Shown piece by piece: positions 18,748-26,857 of a stretch of 64,000 nt of DNA. The notes below the pieces were generated by a model that saw only the letters and a list, made by a program, of their open reading frames with translations, had not been told where the DNA came from and did no database searches. The stretch's first letter is position 1. Each line of letters starts with the position of its first letter. The translations under genes were made by a program, and so were the position numbers. This DNA comes from Marinobacter salinus (lineage in GTDB: Bacteria; Pseudomonadota; Gammaproteobacteria; Pseudomonadales; Oleiphilaceae), in assembly GCF_001854125.1 (NCBI RefSeq), contig NZ_CP017715.1, forward strand, positions 3,534,001 through 3,598,000, given 5' to 3'.

Positions 18748-20217
18748 ATGTTCTTGAGAACCCTCTCCGTTTTGACGGTTTGCCTGCTTGCGCCCTGGGT
18801 TAATGCCAGTGAGTCGGACCATCCGTTGTTAAGCCGCTATCCCGATGCGCAGATCAAAGACAGGCTTTATACCGCTTACGAACAAACTGAATTGCCTTCG
18901 GGCCCTGCCGATGACGAAGGCAACCTTCCTTACGACACCCTCGTTGGTGATCTCACCCGAATCACCTATGAGATTGAAGGTGTTTCCACGCTTAAAGTTT
19001 TCGAAAATTATGAGAAAGCCCTGAGCGATGCGGGCGCAAAGATCGTTTCAGTCTGTGAACTGAGTGAGTGCCGGGATAAAGACTCCGGGCTGCTCGAACT
19101 GGCTTCAGGGATAGCGGGTGATGGTTATGTCGGCAATTACTATTTTAAACCTTATTTCCTCCGGGCAAGCCTGTCTGGCGCGAAGGGCAAGGTTCATATC
19201 GGCCTTTTTGTGGGCGGATTCAACGGTGACGTCAGACTCCAGCAGGTTGTTGTAGAAGAAGTGCCCAGCCAGAACACGCTGATTTCGGTCGCAAAGGATT
19301 ACCTGACCAGCGCGCCCGAGTCGTCACCTTCGGGGGATCAGCGAACGGCGGAGGAGACGCTGCAGGATCACCCCATGATGGCTCGCTATCCGGGCGCTCG
19401 CCTTTATCGATCCCGTGCTGTGGAATACGAGAACATGTCCCTTCCTCTCAGTGTTCTGAACGCCGAGGGAGTGGCGCCTGACAACCTGGACCTTACCGGA
19501 GATATCAGCCAGCACACCTATCAGATAGACAATGTTTCGACGCTGAAGGTTTATCAAAACTATCTCCAGGCCGTAAAAAAGCTGGAGTTTTCGCTGGAGT
19601 ATTCCTGTGAACGCGCCGAGTGTGGAGGAGAATACGCATCCAGAGATTTGGGCCAACGCCTGGCGCTTACCGGAGATGTAGAGAACTATTTCCGAGACCC
19701 ATACTACTTCGTTGCAAGCCGCGAGGTCGCGCAAGGTCGCATTGTTGTAGCGGTTTACGTTGGCGGATTTGAAGGTGGCGTGTGGGTGCAGCAGGCTGTC
19801 ATTGAAGAGAAAGGTACTGAGAAAGATCTGATTACGGTCGATGCCGATCAGCTCTACCAGGAACTCCAGCAATCGGGCAAAGCGTTGGTCTATGGCATCT
19901 ACTTTGACACCGACTCAGCCACGGTCAAGGAAGGCTCCGCCGATGCCCTAGAGGCGATTTCAGACCTGATGAAATCGCACTCAGAGTTGAATCTTTACGT
20001 AGTGGGGCACACCGATGACACCGGAGAAAGCGACTACAACCTGAGCCTCTCCAGCCGACGGGCAGTGTCGGTTGTGGATGTGCTCAAGGCCCAATACTCG
20101 ATCGAAAGTGGTCGCCTGAAGCCTGCGGGTGTTGGCCCCTATGCGCCAGTGGCGGGTAATGAGTGGACCGAGGGGCGGCGTTTGAATCGGCGGGTTGAGT
20201 TGGTTCGCAGGTTTTGA
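18748..20217 (+). CDS. OmpA-family outer membrane protein with duplicated N-terminal module
   Basis: ATG 18748 is preferred to 18742 because AAGGA ends at 18741. The 489 residues start with a signal peptide (about 1-21). Two similar modules follow: the first begins HPLLSRYPDAQI and ends CELSEC, the second begins HPMMARYPGARL and ends CERAEC. Both contain VSTLKV and an NY doublet after it, pointing to internal duplication. A C-terminal OmpA domain (about 375-489, VVGHTDDTGESDYNLSLSSR) would bind peptidoglycan. The modules resemble DUF4892-type proteins; this assignment is tentative. Confidence 0.85.
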   Translation: MFLRTLSVLTVCLLAPWVNASESDHPLLSRYPDAQIKDRLYTAYEQTELPSGPADDEGNLPYDTLVGDLTRITYEIEGVSTLKVFENYEKALSDAGAKIVSVCELSECRDKDSGLLELASGIAGDGYVGNYYFKPYFLRASLSGAKGKVHIGLFVGGFNGDVRLQQVVVEEVPSQNTLISVAKDYLTSAPESSPSGDQRTAEETLQDHPMMARYPGARLYRSRAVEYENMSLPLSVLNAEGVAPDNLDLTGDISQHTYQIDNVSTLKVYQNYLQAVKKLEFSLEYSCERAECGGEYASRDLGQRLALTGDVENYFRDPYYFVASREVAQGRIVVAVYVGGFEGGVWVQQAVIEEKGTEKDLITVDADQLYQELQQSGKALVYGIYFDTDSATVKEGSADALEAISDLMKSHSELNLYVVGHTDDTGESDYNLSLSSRRAVSVVDVLKAQYSIESGRLKPAGVGPYAPVAGNEWTEGRRLNRRVELVRRF

Positions 20218-20303
20218 GGTTTCATATGGCCGTGGCCCGTCGATAGGCCATTCACTTTTAGATTGGTTGTATGGGGCGGGGTAGGCTGCGGTTTCATCGG
20301 AAC

Positions 20304-20391
20304 ACGTAACGCTTTTGTTTAGCGGCGCCACGACAGGGGCGTCCGGTGCAGGGCCCGCAGGCCCGGAACGAACTGGAACTACTTGTTGGGC
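20304..20391 (-). repeat. attC-like recombination site C (after the membrane protein cassette)
   Basis: On the minus strand the site runs from GCCCAAC (20391-20385) to GTTACGT (20310-20304), 88 bp. It is GC-rich and internally foldable, with the familiar GGACGCC element between. The last arm departs from GTTRRRY at one position. It is the weakest of the three sites and is less like the other two. Confidence 0.7.
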
Positions 20392-20408
20392 GATGTGACA
20401 ATAAGCGC

Positions 20409-21188
20409 CTACAAAAACAGTACTTTCTCCAACAAACCAGGGACGTACTGAGTCGTTCTGATCAAAGCCAGGTACACTAGAGTAAACGGGACAATAATCT
20501 CAAAACCTATGATTCCTAGCCACTTGGTAACTCTTTGATTACGGGTCGCTTTATCTAGAGCGTTCAATTTTTTGAGCGATATTTCAATCTGCCCTTGGGC
20601 ACCATTAATTATTTTATTTTGAATAGCAAAGTTTTGCTTCCATTGTTCTGGTAAAGAATCGAGCCCTTTTAACCTAGCTCTCTCATGATGCTTATCAACG
20701 TATTCAACGATCTTTTCCCAGTGTGGATTTTCTTCTGAAATCGCGCGTTCACAATTCTCTACTTGTATGGTGAGCTGAGAGTAGGTTTCTTTCATTTTTC
20801 TTTCCCACTCGTTGATTTTTTCCGAAAAACCATCATAAGAGGAAATTATGCTCTGCTCCGCTTGGAGGATTTCAGAAAGACAATCACGAGCTTTTGCGCC
20901 AATAAAAGCTGTTTTTACTGAGTACCAGCTCAGCAAATCCTGCCTTAAGTAAAAAAGGTACGAGACGGAAAGATAGATAAGGAGCACAGCAACTGCCCCA
21001 AGGGCATGCTCTCTCGTAACCCCACCAAGGTGGAGCAAGCTCAGCGGTTGCTCATCAAAAACCGCAGCCAAAATAGTATATGCAGATACAACCAGCAACA
21101 GGATCTTTTGACGGTGTGTTCGTGGAGAAAGGGAATCCGTTAGAAAAACCTCCCATCCTCTATCATCCGTTTCAACCTTCGGGTGCAC
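20409..21188 (-). CDS. Cassette gene: membrane protein with cytoplasmic coiled coil, unknown function
   Basis: The 259-residue product starts at a GTG with GGAGG upstream. Hydrophobic segments lie at about 28-44, 61-81 and 221-243. Between the second and third is a charged helical region (about 95-215, rich in Glu and Lys) that looks like a coiled coil. No enzymatic motif is visible and I do not recognise a family. It is the last cassette of the array, immediately downstream of the ATPase cassette. A bundled membrane helix plus coiled coil would suit a tether or effector, but that is speculation. Confidence 0.75.
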   Translation of the reverse strand: MHPKVETDDRGWEVFLTDSLSPRTHRQKILLLVVSAYTILAAVFDEQPLSLLHLGGVTREHALGAVAVLLIYLSVSYLFYLRQDLLSWYSVKTAFIGAKARDCLSEILQAEQSIISSYDGFSEKINEWERKMKETYSQLTIQVENCERAISEENPHWEKIVEYVDKHHERARLKGLDSLPEQWKQNFAIQNKIINGAQGQIEISLKKLNALDKATRNQRVTKWLGIIGFEIIVPFTLVYLALIRTTQYVPGLLEKVLFL

Positions 21189-21258
21189 CCATCCTCCTTT
21201 GATTCAATTCACGCCTGAGAGAAAGACTATTTACAACACACTACGTATACCAAGGACC

Positions 21259-21342
21259 GCACAACGCCCGCAGCATGCGCGGCTTTGAAATGGATGCGAA
21301 GCCGCAATGGAAAAGACGTCGCCGTGCCTGCGATTGTTGGGC
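21259..21342 (-). repeat. attC-like recombination site B (after the ATPase cassette)
   Basis: On the minus strand the 84-bp site begins GCCCAAC (21342-21336) and ends GTTGTGC (21265-21259). It shares with site A a GCAGGCACGGCGACG block, an ATTGCG element and GCATGCTGC near the far end, at the same spacing. It begins five bases after the ATPase stop codon. Confidence 0.87.
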
Positions 21343-21346
21343 GCCG

Positions 21347-22867
21347 TCAAACCAACGCCCGCCCACACTCCCGACACAGCGGTTCCTCTCCCTCAGGATA
21401 CAGATTTAGATCAATAAAATTGTCGGTAACACAATGCTCACAAGGCAACCAACGATCTTGTACGAATTCTTCAAATGGCACAGCTCTATGAATAATTCTA
21501 ACCGCACACGGATCTAGCACTCCGTACAGATGAGTTGGTCGCGTTGCGGGAGGAGCGATGACGGTACCAACCTGTGCGACGATGCCTTGATTAGCCCAGC
21601 CGGTGATTTTGTTCCGAGCGCCATTACTTGAGATCTTCAGTATCTCGTTAGCCACAAAGTTAGTAGTAAATAGCTCTCTACCGATACGTTGCAGGTCCTT
21701 CAGCACTGCCTCCCCGTAATTTTCGATGAAGACCTTTTCACCATGTATTACTGTAGCTTGGTCGACTGCCCCCAAGGAGACTTTTCTCGCAGCTGCATCA
21801 CGCTCGGCCTGCACCGCAATTATCGTTTCGCACATCCGAATGAGATTACGGGGAGACCCATTTGCGAGAAGGCAGAGATGGTCATCAATACCGCATGGTT
21901 TCTCTAATAGTTGGTCAAAGGAACTTATGCCACCATCGCTGTATGCTTCCATGCGTTTCGCTAGGACGCTTTTTAAACCCGGCCTGTTCCAGGTTAACTG
22001 ATACATTGGAACTCGATCGGGACGAGCATCAGCGCGATAGTAGGGTTCAACCTTGTCCCACAAGAAAAACTTGAACGCATATCCCTTAAGTCCTAAAAGC
22101 TCCAGATCCCTTATTAATGGCTGGATCAATTGGTATGCCGCTGATGGATCATTCCCAGTCTTCTCTGTTTCGTCGGGACGATCAATCAAGACATAAATTG
22201 ATTGGAATCCAATTTTCCTCACTAGACCCAATAGAGTTTCGAGCTGGTACTTATAAGTTTCTCCAAGCCTTTTCTCCTCTTGCTTGGAGTCAGGCAAATC
22301 AATTTTTTCTAGATCATAGGTCCGAAGTAGGAAGTTAATGGCAGATTCCATGAACCCAACATGTTCGCGCCAAAAATCTTTGAATTTTTCGGGCAGACTC
22401 TTGAGCTCGTTTAATAATTCTTGAATGCCATCGCCTGTCAAATCCCCTAGATAAGCTTGAACAAACACAGCAAGTTGGTCTTTTTCGCCCTTTGACAAAG
22501 ACTCAACGACGTCTTTTCTCTCGCTCAGGTAAGACAGGAACGCCAAGAGAACTCGTGTGATGATATTTCGCAAGTGGTACTGGAGCGTAATGTCTGTAAC
22601 TTTTTGGCCGGCACCAAACTCAAATCTGTCATACGTAACAGCAAGAAAACCGCCTTTCTCTGCTGCGGCTTCGACCATACGCCTTTGGGCAGTCTTTCCG
22701 GCTCCTCGTGGTGCGAGGACAACTGAAGAACTCGGAGATGCCGGATCACCAACGACAGCATCGAAGTAAGGCGGTGGCACGAAATATGACTGTAAGGAGT
22801 CTTCTTCATCTGCGTTTGTTTTTAGAAACGGGTGGGATTTGAATCCCAGTTCTTCAAATAGTGGCAT
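21347..22867 (-). CDS. Cassette gene: P-loop ATPase with C-terminal zinc ribbon, unknown function
   Basis: The ATG at 22867 with GGGAGGAAGG upstream gives 506 residues. Walker A is APRGAGKT (52-59), a Walker B-like strand with acidic end is YVLIDRPDET (about 225-234), and a GSPRNL sensor-like motif lies at 337-342. Next comes a winged-helix-like part (about 385-445), then a four-Cys zinc ribbon (CEHC 476-479, CREC 498-501). This resembles the broad Orc1/Cdc6-KAP-STAND group of AAA-like ATPases but I cannot name a family. It is sandwiched between two attC sites, so it moves as a unit. Confidence 0.8.
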   Translation of the reverse strand: MPLFEELGFKSHPFLKTNADEEDSLQSYFVPPPYFDAVVGDPASPSSSVVLAPRGAGKTAQRRMVEAAAEKGGFLAVTYDRFEFGAGQKVTDITLQYHLRNIITRVLLAFLSYLSERKDVVESLSKGEKDQLAVFVQAYLGDLTGDGIQELLNELKSLPEKFKDFWREHVGFMESAINFLLRTYDLEKIDLPDSKQEEKRLGETYKYQLETLLGLVRKIGFQSIYVLIDRPDETEKTGNDPSAAYQLIQPLIRDLELLGLKGYAFKFFLWDKVEPYYRADARPDRVPMYQLTWNRPGLKSVLAKRMEAYSDGGISSFDQLLEKPCGIDDHLCLLANGSPRNLIRMCETIIAVQAERDAAARKVSLGAVDQATVIHGEKVFIENYGEAVLKDLQRIGRELFTTNFVANEILKISSNGARNKITGWANQGIVAQVGTVIAPPATRPTHLYGVLDPCAVRIIHRAVPFEEFVQDRWLPCEHCVTDNFIDLNLYPEGEEPLCRECGRALV

Positions 22868-22903
22868 CCTTCCTCCCAAATTTACTTTGTCTCTTCGCTA
22901 CGC

Positions 22904-22987
22904 GCCCAACGCTTGCAGCATGCGAGCCCATGGAGTGGAGCCAAAGGCGCAATGTAATGGGCGTCGCCGTGCCTGCACTGGTTATGC
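22904..22987 (-). repeat. attC-like recombination site A (after the GST-like cassette)
   Basis: On the minus strand the 84-bp site begins GCATAAC (22987-22981), overlapping the stop codon of the GST-like gene, and ends AAGC then GTTGGGC (22910-22904), which fits the GTTRRRY core consensus. L-box-like segments CAGTGCAGGC and GCTGCAAGC flank the centre. It is clearly homologous to site B along its whole length. Confidence 0.87.
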
Positions 22988-23641
22988 ATCAACTTCACAA
23001 TCGGCTAGAAATTCCTTCTCAGCGACGCCTTCAGCTATCCACTCTTTTAATGAACTTAGAGACAGTACTGTACTCATATATTCGCTTTCTGTACTCCCGA
23101 CCGTAATTCCGTAACTGTTAAAACGAAGAACAATTGGCGCATACATCGCATCGGCAATACTGAACTCACCGAATAGGAACGGCCCTTTTTCTGAGTGCCG
23201 GCTACGGCAGACGCGCCATATTTCGCAAACTCGATCTATCTCAGATTTCAGAGACTCCGTCATAGGGTGGAAGACCATCTGTTTACGACAATTCATAGGC
23301 AGGGAATTTCTGATGGCAAAGAAGCCTGAGTGCATCTCGTTGCTTACGCTGCGAGCAAGCGCTTTGTCCTCGAGTTTTGGCGGCCAAATATTCTTTTCGG
23401 GATAAAGATCGGCCACGAATTCACATATTGCGAGAGAGTCCCAAACCGTAATATTTTCGTGGCAGAAAGCAGGCACCTTGCCCGAAGGGGAGTATCTCAG
23501 CAAAGTCTCTTTGCTTCCTTCCGCGTAAAGAGGAATTTTTACTTCAGAGAAAGGAATGCCGAACTCGCGCAAGAGTAACCAAGGCCTTAGAGACCACGAC
23601 GAATAATTCTTATTTCCAATAACTAACCGATTCAATGACAT
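22982..23641 (-). CDS. Cassette gene: glutathione S-transferase-like protein
   Basis: The ATG at 23641 (TTGGAG upstream) gives 219 residues beginning MSLNRLVIGNKNYSSWSLRP, a pattern typical of bacterial GSTs with an N-terminal thioredoxin fold whose catalytic Ser follows the first strand. GKVPAF and DSLAICEF (glutathione gamma-glutamyl contact) follow, then an all-helical C-terminal domain with IADAMYAPIVLR. The probable role is conjugation or isomerisation of small electrophiles; the substrate is unknown. It is the first cassette of the array and the one nearest a TATAAT promoter. Confidence 0.88.
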   Translation of the reverse strand: MSLNRLVIGNKNYSSWSLRPWLLLREFGIPFSEVKIPLYAEGSKETLLRYSPSGKVPAFCHENITVWDSLAICEFVADLYPEKNIWPPKLEDKALARSVSNEMHSGFFAIRNSLPMNCRKQMVFHPMTESLKSEIDRVCEIWRVCRSRHSEKGPFLFGEFSIADAMYAPIVLRFNSYGITVGSTESEYMSTVLSLSSLKEWIAEGVAEKEFLADCEVDA

Positions 23642-23653
23642 ATACTCCAAGAG

Positions 23654-23687
23654 GCATAACAGCTTATTATACGAACGCTTTCGTATA
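23654..23687 (-). promoter_or_regulatory. Array entry point: core site, TATAAT hexamer and overlapping palindrome
   Basis: On the minus strand a perfect TATAAT (23671-23666) lies about 25 bp upstream of the first cassette gene, followed by the core site GTTATGC. A palindrome with 8-bp arms TATACGAA/TTCGTATA (23668-23675 and 23680-23687) overlaps the hexamer, as an operator would. No good -35 hexamer is visible. The whole array points away from this spot, as expected for a Pc-like promoter. Confidence 0.5.
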
Positions 23688-24061
23688 TCCCTCATTCGTG
23701 AAAATCCACGGAAAATAGCTTGCAAGGTTTCTATTTAATCTTTAAAAACATCGCCTTGAATGACTCTCACGATTGCTACCGCCACAGTCATAGGTTCTGT
23801 TGTGTCCCACCCATGCACCTAACCTCGGGCGTATAACTCCTTCCCCTATATTCATCCTTTTCAACCCTATCAGATGGTTACCTTTATTTCGCGCTCGGAT
23901 TTTTGGAGTTTTGCGAACGCGTTCGTATAACTCCGCGAATCCTATTTGGTTTCTGGAACAATGGGAGGGGAGCAGGCCAGCGTTAGCTTAGGCCCACATA
24001 AAGGCTGCCAAAGGCCGTGGGAAGCGGATAGTACCTACCTGTTTGTGATCAGCGCCCGCGC
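23688..24061. other. AT-rich gap beside the cassette array
   Basis: No gene is seen. The stretch is richer in A and T than the flanking core DNA. It holds CGTATAACTCC twice (23830-23840 and 23924-23934) and a second copy of the CGAACGC-TTCGTA palindrome. This is where an attI site and an integrase gene would be expected in a complete integron; I can find no integrase remnant. Confidence 0.5.
23905..23934. repeat. Imperfect 30-bp palindrome related to the one at the array entry
   Basis: Arms GGAGTTTTGCGAACG (23905-23919) and CGTTCGTATAACTCC (23920-23934) are complementary except at two positions. The centre CGAACGCGTTCG is close to the CGAACGCTTTCG centre of the palindrome at 23668-23687, suggesting one protein recognises both. 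Confidence 0.55.
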
Positions 24062-24103
24062 TTGACGAGGATCAAGACCCATACGCACAGTGAGCCATAC
24101 ACT
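24062..24103 (+). promoter_or_regulatory. Anr/FNR-type promoter of the YdcH-like gene
   Basis: TTGACGAGGATCAA (24062-24075) fits the FNR/Anr box TTGAT-N4-ATCAA with one change. A -10 like TACACT is at 24098-24103, which places the start of transcription near 24110 and the box centre at about -41.5, the class II activation position. Expression would rise when oxygen is low. Confidence 0.7.
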
Positions 24104-24143
24104 GAGGTAAGTTAAATCACTCAAAGTCATGGAGACTTCCTGA

Positions 24144-24401
24144 ATGTCCCTCGAAAAGCACGATCTGATTCACGAACTGCCGGCTTCAAAAGAAGCTATT
24201 CACCTTCTGAAAACCAGCAGCCATCATTTCGCGAAGCTGTTTGATGAATACCATGAGGTGGACCATGAAGTTCATCGCATTGAATCGGGTGCTGAAAACA
24301 CCTCCGATGAGTACATCGAAACCCTCAAAAAGAAGCGACTGAACCTGAAAGACCAGTTGTTCTCAATGATTCGTGAATACGAGGCATCGACAGCGAGCTG
24401 A
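24144..24401 (+). CDS. YdcH/DUF465 family small protein
   Basis: The 85-residue product is a helical hairpin of the DUF465 family: HHFAKLFDEYHEVDHEVHRIE followed by LKKKRLNLKDQLFSMI, with the usual spacing. Members are small cytoplasmic proteins of unknown role, often starvation- or oxygen-regulated. The upstream Anr-type promoter suggests induction at low oxygen. Confidence 0.85.
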   Translation: MSLEKHDLIHELPASKEAIHLLKTSSHHFAKLFDEYHEVDHEVHRIESGAENTSDEYIETLKKKRLNLKDQLFSMIREYEASTAS

Positions 24402-24494
24402 GCATCGCCGCACTGTCACAGAAACGTCCTTACGTCGTAACCCTCCTTGTGAACACTGATGATGCAGTATCATTCATTTCACAAGGAGCTGGTT

Positions 24495-25808
24495 ATGAAG
24501 TTACGCATCATCGTGGGCCTGTCATTGTGTACAGCCGCCCTCTCTCTGGCGCATGCCGCCTCTGGCAAGTCCCAGCAGGAATCCTGGGTTCCGCCGGGGC
24601 TTGATGACTGGAAAGAGATTCCCTCAGGGGCCTGGCACAAACGCGCTGGCGCTAAAACGCCCATTCACCTTGGGCCACGGCCTTTCTGGCTGGTTGAAAA
24701 CATGGACGAGGGCCCGCTAAAGGAACGCCTGCAGTCCTGCAACGCGCGCCACCTCAAACGTTCAGACTTTTCCATCGGGCACCGTGGTGCTCCGCTGCAG
24801 TTCCCCGAGCATACGCTTGAGTCCTACGTTGCCGCTGCGCAGATGGGAGCGGGTATCGTTGAGTGTGATGTGGCGTTCACCAAGGACCGTGAGCTGGTTT
24901 GCCGGCACGCCCAGAACGATCTCCACACCACCACCAACATCGTTGCGGTTCCCGAGCTGAATGCCAAGTGCACACAGCCTTTCGTGCCGGCAGATCCGGC
25001 CTCCGGTACGCCCGCCAAGGCCGAATGCCGGACCAGCGATATTACCCTGGCGGAGTTCAAATCGCTGAAGGGCAAGATGGATTCGTTTAATCCCATGGCG
25101 ACCACGCCAGAGGCGTATCTGGCCGGAACCGCAGACTGGCGCACGGACCTCTACGCCAGCCGGGGCACCCTGATGACACATCGGGAAAGCATTGAGCTGT
25201 TCAAGGCGCTGGGCGTGAAGTTCACCCCGGAGCTGAAATCACCGGTGGTGGATATGCCGTTTCAGGGTGATTACAGCCAGCAGGACTATGCCCGCCAGAT
25301 GATTCAGGACTATGTGGATGCGGGGGTGAAGCCGAAGGATGTCTGGCCCCAGTCTTTCAATCTGGACGATGTGCTCTACTGGGTAAATGAAACGCCCCGG
25401 TTTGGCCGGCAGGCGGTATTCCTTGACCAGTCAGCACCCACAACCGGGAACACCTCATTGGCCTACATGGAAAGTCTGAAAGCGCAGGGTGTGAACGTTA
25501 TGGCTCCGGCACTCTGGAAAATGCTGACACTCGATAGTTATGGCGAGATAGTTCCCTCTGAGTACGCAGAGAACGCGCGCACTGCTGGTCTCGATCTGAT
25601 TGCCTGGACGGTTGAGCGTAGCGGCCCGTTGGCAAAGGGAGGCGGCTGGTACTATCAGACGGTCACCGATGCGATCGACAATGATGGCGATGTGCTCACG
25701 GTGATCGACGTGCTGGCGAGGGATGTGGGCGTTATCGGGATCTTCTCGGACTGGCCGGCGACGACCACGTTCTATGCGAATTGCATGGGGCTGGCGGATA
25801 GAAACTGA
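24495..25808 (+). CDS. Secreted glycerophosphodiester phosphodiesterase
   Basis: The ATG at 24495 (AAGGAG upstream) gives 437 residues with a signal peptide (about 1-20). The GDPD TIM barrel follows with the catalytic His pair and metal ligands: [15 protein letters not shown] (about 94-108), ECDVAFTKD and [13 protein letters not shown]. It would hydrolyse glycerophosphodiesters in the periplasm to glycerol 3-phosphate and an alcohol, supplying carbon and phosphate. Longer than the minimal GlpQ, with insertions between barrel elements. Confidence 0.88.
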   Translation: MKLRIIVGLSLCTAALSLAHAASGKSQQESWVPPGLDDWKEIPSGAWHKRAGAKTPIHLGPRPFWLVENMDEGPLKERLQSCNARHLKRSDFSIGHRGAPLQFPEHTLESYVAAAQMGAGIVECDVAFTKDRELVCRHAQNDLHTTTNIVAVPELNAKCTQPFVPADPASGTPAKAECRTSDITLAEFKSLKGKMDSFNPMATTPEAYLAGTADWRTDLYASRGTLMTHRESIELFKALGVKFTPELKSPVVDMPFQGDYSQQDYARQMIQDYVDAGVKPKDVWPQSFNLDDVLYWVNETPRFGRQAVFLDQSAPTTGNTSLAYMESLKAQGVNVMAPALWKMLTLDSYGEIVPSEYAENARTAGLDLIAWTVERSGPLAKGGGWYYQTVTDAIDNDGDVLTVIDVLARDVGVIGIFSDWPATTTFYANCMGLADRN

Positions 25809-25814
25809 TTTGAG

Positions 25815-25836
25815 GGCGCAGCCCGAAGGCTGCGCC
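25815..25836. terminator. GC-rich hairpin between convergent GDPD and cysK genes
   Basis: A 9-bp stem GGCGCAGCC/GGCTGCGCC closes on a CGAA tetraloop. No T run follows in either direction, so it may act as a stabilising 3' hairpin or a weak terminator. Confidence 0.5.
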
Positions 25837-25846
25837 TGACACGCCC

Positions 25847-26818
25847 TTACTGTACGTTTTCCAGCTCGCCAAACTGGTCTGCAAAGAGCGCAGACGATAG
25901 GTAGCGTTCCGCAGAGTCCGGAAGAACCACCACAATATTCTTGCCCTTGTGCTGGGGTTGTTTGCTGACTCTCACCGCGGCGGCAACGGCTGCTCCACAC
26001 GAAATGCCACAGAGAATGCCTTCTTCCTGCATCAGCCGGTGCGCCATGCTCATCGCTTCTTCGTTAGACACGGCTTCCACCTGATCCACCAGTTCAAGGT
26101 CCAGGTTCTTGGGAACGAATCCGGCACCAATGCCCTGGATTTTATGGGGCGCGGGCTTCGGGTCTTCTCCGTTCAGCGTCTGGGTGATGATCGGTGAGTC
26201 TGTCGGTTCCACCGCAACGGCGGTGATTTTCTTGCCCCGGGTGCCTTTGATATAGCGGGCAACGCCCGTCAGGGTGCCGCCGGTACCAACGCCGGCCACA
26301 AAGATATCGATTTCGCCATCGGTATCGTTCCAGATCTCCGGGCCGGTTGTGTCTTCGTGGATTCTCGGATTCGCCGGGTTCTGAAACTGCTGCGGCAGGA
26401 AATGGTTGTCCGGATCCGAGGAGAAGATTTCTTCGGCTTTGGCGATTGCACCGGGCATCCCTTTGGCGGGTTCGGTCAGTACCAGATCTGCTCCCAGCGC
26501 TTTCAGGACTTTACGTCGTTCAAGGCTCATGGAGGCGGGCATGGTAAGAACCAGCTTGTAGCCACGGGCAGCGGCCACGAAGGCCAGGGCTATGCCGGTG
26601 TTTCCACTGGTTGGCTCCACAATGGTCATGCCCGGCTTCAGGGTGCCGCGTTTTTCCGCGTCCCAGATCATGGCGGCGCCGATTCGGCATTTAACAGAAT
26701 ACGCCGGATTCCGGCCTTCAATTTTTGCCCAGATGGTTGCGCCATCAGCGACCCTGTTGAGTTGCACCAATGGTGTGTTGCCGATAGCGAGTGAGTTGTC
26801 TTCGTAGATCCTTGCCAT
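25847..26818 (-). CDS. cysK: Cysteine synthase A (O-acetylserine sulfhydrylase)
   Basis: The 323-residue PLP enzyme makes cysteine from O-acetylserine and sulfide. PLP Lys43 lies in [10 protein letters not shown], the acetyl-serine loop is [10 protein letters not shown], the phosphate-binding loop is [10 protein letters not shown], and [10 protein letters not shown] follows near the C-terminus. The overall sequence fits CysK rather than CysM. The ATG at 26818 with AAGGAG upstream is favoured over in-frame codons before it. Confidence 0.95.
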   Translation of the reverse strand: MARIYEDNSLAIGNTPLVQLNRVADGATIWAKIEGRNPAYSVKCRIGAAMIWDAEKRGTLKPGMTIVEPTSGNTGIALAFVAAARGYKLVLTMPASMSLERRKVLKALGADLVLTEPAKGMPGAIAKAEEIFSSDPDNHFLPQQFQNPANPRIHEDTTGPEIWNDTDGEIDIFVAGVGTGGTLTGVARYIKGTRGKKITAVAVEPTDSPIITQTLNGEDPKPAPHKIQGIGAGFVPKNLDLELVDQVEAVSNEEAMSMAHRLMQEEGILCGISCGAAVAAAVRVSKQPQHKGKNIVVVLPDSAERYLSSALFADQFGELENVQ

Positions 26819-26857
26819 GGGGAGGCTCCTTGTCGTTTTTCGCAATCCTATTATCGC

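Larger units (their letters stand above)
20304..23660 (-). mobile_element. Three-cassette integron array without integrase (CALIN-like)
   Basis: Three minus-strand genes are each followed by an attC-like site. Cassette 1 (GST-like) begins at GTTATGC (complement of 23654-23660), which is the exact reverse complement of the GCATAAC arm of its own attC. Cassette 2 (ATPase) begins at GTTGGGC and its attC starts GCCCAAC, again exact. Cassette 3 (membrane protein) begins GTTGTGC and its attC starts GCCCAAC, one mismatch. These own-end matches are the signature of excised-and-inserted cassettes. The island is AT-richer than its flanks. No integrase gene adjoins it. Confidence 0.85.

Noticed and set aside
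20304..23660. Array as a transposon or genomic island bounded by direct repeats
   Set aside because: No transposase, no terminal inverted repeats and no target duplications; the attC architecture explains the boundaries better.
23830..23934. CGTATAACTCC repeats as a fourth attC or an attI site
   Set aside because: GTTATAC/GTTAGGT-like ends can be found but no complementary R''/L'' arms at the right distance; recorded only as a repeat region.
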